From: Entamoeba invadens IP1
Lineage: Eukaryota > Evosea > Mastigamoebida > Endamoebidae
Direction: 5' to 3'
DNA length: 11,184 nt
Assembly: GCF_000330505.1 (NCBI RefSeq)
Contig: NW_004443732.1
Coordinates: forward strand, 73,312-84,495
Shown: piece by piece, positions 1 to 7,400 of the stretch
Position numbering within the stretch: position 1 is the stretch's first letter
Layout: each line of letters opens with the position of its first letter
Made by a program: the position numbers and the translations under genes
The notes under the pieces: model-generated
Databases searched by the model: none
Told to the model about the DNA's origin: nothing
Seen by the model: the letters and a program-made list of their open reading frames with translations, nothing else

Positions 1-708
1 CCGGATGGGACTACAACAGAGCAAGTGCGTGACTTTTTACAAGAATTTTCAATTGGGGAGATTACTTTATTAGAGGATGTGCCTTTAATCACTATAATTA
101 CTCCGTCATATTCCGAGTCAAAGAAAATTCCTCAGCAAATTATTTTGGAGAAGTTTGGCAATGCGAAATTGGTGTTTGAGAGCATACTGAGTTTGAAGTA
201 CATTTCAAATACTATTTGCGACAAGAAAGACGCACAACACAACGAAAATGCACAACATGAAATTCGACAAATGAATGAAGAAAGTACACAACAAGAAGTG
301 ACACAACAAACACTGCAATCAAACGATTCAAACAACACACAAATGCAAACAACACAAAAATTGAAATGCTCTATTTGTGGGCAACTGGGGCATACACACC
401 AAAATTGTACTTGCACAAAACAGCAACAAGAAGAACTTGAAAAGGTGCGACAAGAAAATTTGAAAGCAAATGAAGAAGGAAAGACTGAAAAGATAGAAAA
501 GAAAGAGTCTGGCGTCGTGAGAGAACACCCAGAAAAGACTTCTCAAACCGCTGATACACATAAAAAGTCAATCGATGTCAAAACGGAAGTACTTGTAAAG
601 GAAATCCACAAAGAAACAGAAATTGAACCAAATAACTTAAAGGAAATGGTTCGTGATTTGGTCAATGAGGTTAAAAGTGAGATTGAAAAAAAAGAATTTA
701 GAATATAA
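1..708 (+). CDS. CCHC zinc-knuckle protein, C-terminal part (5' truncated by window edge)
   Basis: The reading frame is open from the first base to a TAA at 706-708, giving 235 codons. No ATG occurs near the left edge; the GTG at 25 is not a credible eukaryotic start, so the gene is 5'-partial. In window-frame numbering, residues 1-70 are a folded-looking segment whose order (helix-like TTEQVRDFLQEF, then strands, then NAKLVFES) weakly resembles the second part of an RRM; this is inference. Residues 75-120 are rich in Gln, Asn and Thr. A zinc knuckle follows at 367-408 (CSICGQLGHTHQNC, spacing C-x2-C-x4-H-x4-C), a form known to bind single-stranded nucleic acid, mostly RNA. The last 100 residues are Glu/Lys-rich with a probable coiled coil just after the knuckle. 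A role in RNA binding or processing is plausible; the exact gene is not recognised. The next gene is convergent, 738 bp away. Confidence 0.8.
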   Translation, partial: PDGTTTEQVRDFLQEFSIGEITLLEDVPLITIITPSYSESKKIPQQIILEKFGNAKLVFESILSLKYISNTICDKKDAQHNENAQHEIRQMNEESTQQEVTQQTLQSNDSNNTQMQTTQKLKCSICGQLGHTHQNCTCTKQQQEELEKVRQENLKANEEGKTEKIEKKESGVVREHPEKTSQTADTHKKSIDVKTEVLVKEIHKETEIEPNNLKEMVRDLVNEVKSEIEKKEFRI

Positions 709-1446
709 ATTAAAAAGGTATTACATCGAGCTTAGAATAGTTACTTTATTATTGAATGAATTGTTTTAATGATAATTTATATAAGAAAAAACCCGCAATA
801 AAATTATTAATACAAAGCTTTTTCATTAAATTGGTTTTTTTTTATATAAAACTATAAAATAGTTTTGTGATTAAAATGATGATACTAAAAACCGCGATTT
901 AGTGATAAAAAAAACATCAAATTTTTAATGAGAGCAAACAATACATTTAAATTAAGTCCTTTTTTATTATTAAAAGTCTATAAACATTCAGCTTCATTGT
1001 TTAACATATTATTTTGAAATTTTCTTTCTGAGTGTTCAAAGGAGTGTTCTTTATTATAGACGTAATCTATGATTAAATTAATCAAATAATTTAAATTTTA
1101 TTTTATTTTCCTGTTCCTTCTTCCTAAAATTATCTAACTTCATTACATTGACTATTTTATTGTTTAAACATTGTATTAAAATACTTGAGTTTTTAAAAAA
1201 CGCAAAGTCTGCACGGCGGTTTTTAAGAGATCAACGATTGTAACAGAGATGTTCTTTTTGCTTGTGATGTTGTTATCATTGATTATGCTTTGCAATTAAT
1301 AATTAATTAATAAATGTTTGATTGTATAATAATTTTTAATAATAATATAATATTATAATTATAATATTTATTATAATAATAAATATTATATATTAAGATT
1401 ATTATTATTATAATTATAATAAACACAAAACCCAGTGATTTAGATT
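709..1446. other. AT-rich intergenic region between convergent genes
   Basis: This 738-bp gap lies between two converging 3' ends and shows no open frame, tRNA or other RNA gene that I can support. It should contain the polyadenylation sites of both genes. T-rich and TAATT-like stretches, typical of Entamoeba 3' ends, lie just after the stop at 708 and, on the minus strand, just after the stop at 1447, but no single site can be assigned. The stretch around 1200-1290 is slightly richer in G and C than its surroundings, without recognisable structure. The right third is the AAT/ATT tract listed separately. Confidence 0.6.
1296..1425. repeat. AAT/ATT-rich low-complexity tract with foldback symmetry
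   Basis: This tract is almost pure A and T, built from AAT, ATT and ATA runs. The left part (about 1338-1363) and the right part (about 1399-1422) are roughly reverse complements of each other, so the tract could form a cruciform or an RNA hairpin. It lies immediately downstream of the TMK stop codon. Simple AT microsatellites are common in Entamoeba intergenic DNA; no function is claimed. Confidence 0.6.
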
Positions 1447-4400
1447 CTAAAACAACTCAAGAAGCGTCTGGAGTTGTTCTGCCACTTTTTCAATTTTAAT
1501 TCTCTTATCAGCTTCACTTTCCCACATCTTTGAAATGATGTTGTAAGCGTCTTGGTTCATATTGTCAAGGCATTCCAGTCTTTTTCCACTTGTAACAAAG
1601 TCTGCGATACTCCAAGCAAATTTGAACCTTTGTTTTGGATATGCTTCACCCCATATAAGTGCTTCATAGAACGTGACTCCCAGAGAATAGACATCAGACG
1701 ACATTTTATAGTGTTGTTTGTTCAAGACTTCAGGCGCCATATATTTAGGAGTCCCAATCCCTTTAGTAAATGTCATATTAGTCATCATTTGATTGACGTT
1801 TCTAGATGACCCGAAATCAGTCAATTTGCCATTAGCTTTGATGTTCTCTTCCAATGTAATAACAAGAATATTATCTGGTTTGATGTCTCTGTGTAAGATG
1901 CCATTTTCATGTAAATATAGAATACCTTTTGTAGCATCTAAGATGATCTTCACCTTCATCTTGTCTGCTATTTGTTGCTCTTTATTAAACATATCGGCCA
2001 AACTTCCATGTTCCGCAAATTCGGTGACCATACACACATGACTTGGGATGTAACACGCTCCATAAAAGTGGATAATGTAATCACTTCTAAATTTGTCTAA
2101 CATTGCAACTTCCTTTGTAAACTCCTCTATTGCACTCTTTGTCGCTTGTGCGTTCTTCATCTTCTTGATTGCCACTGTCTTTTCGTGGTATTTCCCTTTG
2201 TAAACGATACCAAAAGAGCCTTCACCAAGCTTCTTTTCATCAATCAACTCATGATAATCCAATTTTGTGGAGTTCGCAGTGGACGTCTCGACTTTGATCT
2301 TCTCGTTATATTGTACACCAGTTTCTATGTCAAGTGCAATGACCATAATATCTTCTTCTAAATGGCATGAACACAAAGGCTTGATAAATATCTCAAATTC
2401 ACAAGCTTCTCCTCTTTTTAAAGTTATTAAAGTTGGCACTGTCCGTATTTCATAGTGGTCACACCCTTCTATAACACTAAACTGGACTTTCATGTTGTGT
2501 TTTGATGTGTTTCCAATACATATCAAATCCCTTGTTTCTTCATCTACTGGAATAGAAGAGTCATCCTCTAAATTGAATTTAATCAACTTCTTATTTGAAG
2601 ATAGAACTGAATTGATTTGAACCATTTCAATGTTCGATCGCTTCATTTCAAAGACACAGATGTTTTTCATTTTCTTCTTCTCCTTTCGACTTAATATGAG
2701 GAGGTAGACTACAACTAATATCAATGCGATAATGATTATAAAGAAGATAAAGATGGCTACAGGTATACCAATAACTACTCCATAATTCGTCTTAGAAACA
2801 CAACTCTCACCATCATCTGAGACTTTGTTACTCCCTTCGCATGAAGTACACTTCGAGTTGTCTGCTGATGTACAATGTAATACGGTGTGGTAATCGACAC
2901 AACCTCCTTTAACTAAGATTTCATCGACTCCACAGGATAAACACTCTTCACTATTTACACAAGTCGCACAACTTTCTTTGCATGAAAAACAGCGTCCATT
3001 TTGTAAGAAGAAAGACTCATTACATAGTATACACCCTTCGAGATTTGATTGTAAACAGTTTGAGAGTGTTGTGTTTGATGAACATAATTTGTTTGATTCA
3101 CTTTGAATTTTGAAATACCCATCTTTACAAGACAAACACTCGTCTTTCTTCAAACACATATCACACGACTCGTCACACGCATCACAATCTTTCTCGACTT
3201 TGTAATACCCAACTTTGCAAATAGCGCAACCTCCACCAGCTGGTAATGTCACTTCACACTTTTTGGCCAATTCACCAAGTGTCTGGCATTTCATAGACAA
3301 GTCAAGGAAGTATCCACGGTTACATACGGTGCAATATGTTGCATTGTAGCAACTCAGACAGTCATTCACACACTTCTCACAACTGTTTTTGTTCAGGTAA
3401 TACCCATTTGGACATCGCTGACATCCTTTGTTGTTTCGTGTCAAACAGTCGACTTCTTCTTGTTTTTTTAGTGCACTTTTCATGTTGTACACTGACGTCT
3501 TTGTTTCGTTGACTTTATTGAGATCGTCAAATTGTTCAGCACACACACCACCTTTCATGTTGAAGGCGTCTTGGCACTCAATGCATTTTGTTGTGTTGAG
3601 TGAGTAGTATTTGCAGTGCAACTCAACATCCGCTTTTGTGCAGAAGTCGTACTTGCCTTCAATATTCTTTGTGTCAACTTGGTAATACCCAGCCTCACAC
3701 TGTGCACACCCACTCTGGCTTGTGCGTTTACAGTTGACTTGTTCTTTGTTAACACATCGATTAGTGCTGTACATCAAGTAATTCACTTTGCATATTTGAC
3801 ACGTTCCTCCAACACAGATATCACAGTTTTCAGTCTCGCATTTCGAACACTTTCCTTTGCTAATTTCCATGTCATTTTGTTTGCATTGGACACACAGCCC
3901 ATCGACAACTGAATTGCATTGCGTATAGGTGGTGCACGCCATCTGTTCTATATCAAGTATTGTCGAATCGCCACATTTCAAATACTTGTTTTGAGTTGCA
4001 CACACTGCATTTGATCCACCACAACTGTCACACGTGTTTTGTGTTGTCAAATACGTTCCTGCTTTACAACCGAAAACCACTCCGTTTCTCACCAACCCAT
4101 ACACACTCTGTTGTTCACACACATTACCATTATTCAAAGTATAATTATCAACACATGTAATACACGTTGAAACACCCTTCTTGGATTTCTGGTATTTACA
4201 GCGATTTATTTGTACTGTACATTTTGAGTTGATCGAGATTTGGTCTGAACAGTCACACGAAGTTAAAGTTGGTGACTCACAACTACCAGAGGAAACGCAT
4301 TTTGAGTTGGAAACAAAGAAGGTGTCACTGCAGTCCAGACAACTTTCTTTGTTTAATAAAATGTCACAATTAATATCATTCTTAACACACTTTGGGGTGC

Positions 4401-7400
4401 CTGTTGTGTTGTCAAAGTATTCATTCGGTTGGCACAATTCACATTTGGTGTCATTCAAAACGTAAGGGGAAATGCACAAGTTACATCTTGCTTTGCCAAC
4501 AGAAATTGTATCACACGTGTTGCAATTGTCAATTGTGTTGTAACACTTTGAACATGTTGTCTCGCTGAACTTGTGTTCTCCAATTGGACAGCTTTCACAA
4601 CCGCCACTCTTCTGAATAAACGGATCTTTGCACGTCAGGCACTTCTTTGCATCAGACGAACATGCGTTGCAATCTGGTATTGTGGAACACGCAACACATT
4701 TGCCAGATGCTTCATCTGGATAGTACCCAATTGTACACACTTTGCACTTCCTTGAAAAGTCTGGCGAACAGGTGATGCAGTTTGTGTCAAATGATTTGCA
4801 GGTAACACACACTTTGTCTGGCGGGTCAGTGAAGACGTTGTTTGTAGCACATCCTGTGCAGACACCAGTTGCTGTGTTGCATTGCCCATTACAACTTGCG
4901 TCACAATCAACACATATATGACTTACAGTGTTTGGATACATCCCACTCACACACATTGCACACTCTCTCTTATCACTAACACATTTTGCACAATTGGTGT
5001 CAAAAGTTCTGCACGTGACACATTTGTTGGTGATTGGCGATGTTGGTACATACCCACTTGTGCACCCAGCACACACTCCTGTTATTGTGTCACATTTGCC
5101 ACCACATGTTGCGTCACAGCTCTGGCACTTAAAATCATCAGATGTCTTCGGGTAATACCCTGCCTTACAGACACTGCACTTCCTCTCTGCACCACCTGGA
5201 CACTCAGCACAATACGTGTCAAACTGTTCGCATGGTATGCAGTGCTGTGATGGTGATGCAGACAACACAAATCCAGTTGCACATGACATGCAGTATCCAG
5301 TGCTTCCATCACAACTGTTTGCACACGTGGAGTCACACAAAACACATGTACCATTATTATCAGGACGATACTTCGTGTCACACGTAACACACCTTCTTTC
5401 AAATGTTGTCGAGCAAGTTGTGCAGTGCTGATCAAATGATTTGCAACTCTCACAGACAAGACTTGTTGCACTGACAAAGACGTAGTTTGACAAGCAGCTC
5501 TTGCAATAGCCAGTCTCTGTGTTACAGTTTCCATTGCATGTCGTGTTGCATTGTTGGCATCTTTTCTCGCCATTCAGTTGAAATACGGGGTAATTGTTTG
5601 TTGTGCATTTGACGCAGTTGCGTGTTGCATCGCTTGCACACGTCACACACAGCGAGTCGAAGGTGCTGCAAGTCTCACACGTGTCAGTGCTGCCAGCCTG
5701 TACAACACTGTTTTCACTACATGACTTGCACTTCCCAGTCACACCATCGCAGTTTTCACACACTTCATCACATTTCACACAGACACCATCAACTGAGTAC
5801 TTGTTGTTCTTGCAGACAGTGCACTTCTTCTCATAGTTGCTGTCGCACGTCTCACAATCCGCATTGAAGGCAGCACAGCTGATGCAGCTCATCCCGTTCT
5901 TGACATACCCATCAAGACACCCAGTGCAGACACCCGTTGTTGTGTCGCACTTACCACCACACGTGTTGTCACACAAAATGCACTTCCCATTGCTGTCTGG
6001 GTAATACCCTGTTATACACGAAATACATTTCTCATTGCCAAAGTTGTTATCACAAATAGAACAGTTTGCATCAAGCAACGAACACGCTCTGCACGTCTTT
6101 GTGTTGCTTGGGTTGTAGACGTGGTTGGATGAACAGCCGGTGCACACCCCACTTACTGTGTTACACTTCCCACCACATGTTGTATCACACAGTCCACATC
6201 TCCCATCACTCTGTGGGAAGTAACCAACCATACAATTTGTGCAAATGCGGCTTCCATTTGACGCACATGAGTTTGCTTGGCAGTGATTGTCGAATGTCTG
6301 GCAGCTCTCACACACTTTTGAAACAGGACTTGTCAACACATATCCAGACAAACAACTTCGACAGTTCCCGTTGGTTGGGTCACATTTTCCATTGCATGGC
6401 AAATCGCATGGCACACATATTCCGTTTTGTGGATACATCGCATCTGTTTTGCATGTTGTGCATGTTCGCGTAAATGTACTTGCACACTGCAAACAGTTCG
6501 AATCAAACAACTCACATGACTGACACAACTTGGTGTCGCTTGCACTTGGGACGTATTGTGTAACACACTTTGAGCACACACCAGTGATTGGGCTGCACGT
6601 CTCACACCCAGATGCACACTTGACACACACACCGTCACTGCCCGGGTAATACGTGTCTTCACACTGGTAACATCGCCGCGTGTTATCTGAGGCACAGGTG
6701 ATGCAATTTGTGTCAAATGATTTGCAGGTAACACACACTTTGTCTGGTGGGTCATTAAAGACATAGTTTGTAACACAGCCTGTACAGACACCAGTTGATG
6801 TGTTGCACTGCCCATTACATGTTGCGTCACATGGGGTGCATGTCCCACTTGTGTTTGGATACATTCCACTCTGACAGTTGATGCACTTTCGCTGGTCTGT
6901 TTCACACTCAACACAATTTGTGTCAAAAGTTCTGCACGTCTCACATTTGTTGGTGATTGGCGATGTTGGTACATACCCACTTGTGCACCCAGCACACACT
7001 CCAGTTGTTGTATCACACTTTCCACCACATGTTGCATCACAGCTCTGACACATGTAGTCGCCAGATGTCTTCGGGTAATACCCTGCCTTACATTGTTTGC
7101 ACTTCCTAGTTGAGTCTGATGAACAGAAGGCGCAATTGGTATCAAATGTTGAACAACTCTCGCATTGGTCAGTCTTTGTGCTCTGAAACACATAATTTGT
7201 ATCACACTGGTTGCAAATCCCACTCGTTGGGTCACACGCACCAGATACACAGTGCAACCCACACCCAACACACTTCCCACTTGTTGTGTTTGGACGAAGA
7301 CCGCTTTTGCATGTTATACAAAGACGACTTGAATCAGAAATACACGTCTCACAATTTGAATCAAAAGTGGAACACATCTCACATCGTATCGATATCGGTT

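Noticed and set aside
25..27. GTG as start of the zinc-knuckle gene
   Set aside because: The frame is open to the window edge, and GTG initiation is not expected in a eukaryote; the gene is 5'-partial.
1450..2256. Classical receptor tyrosine kinase
   Set aside because: The catalytic loop reads HRDIKPDN, not HRDLAARN or HRDLRAAN, so TKL-type specificity is more likely.
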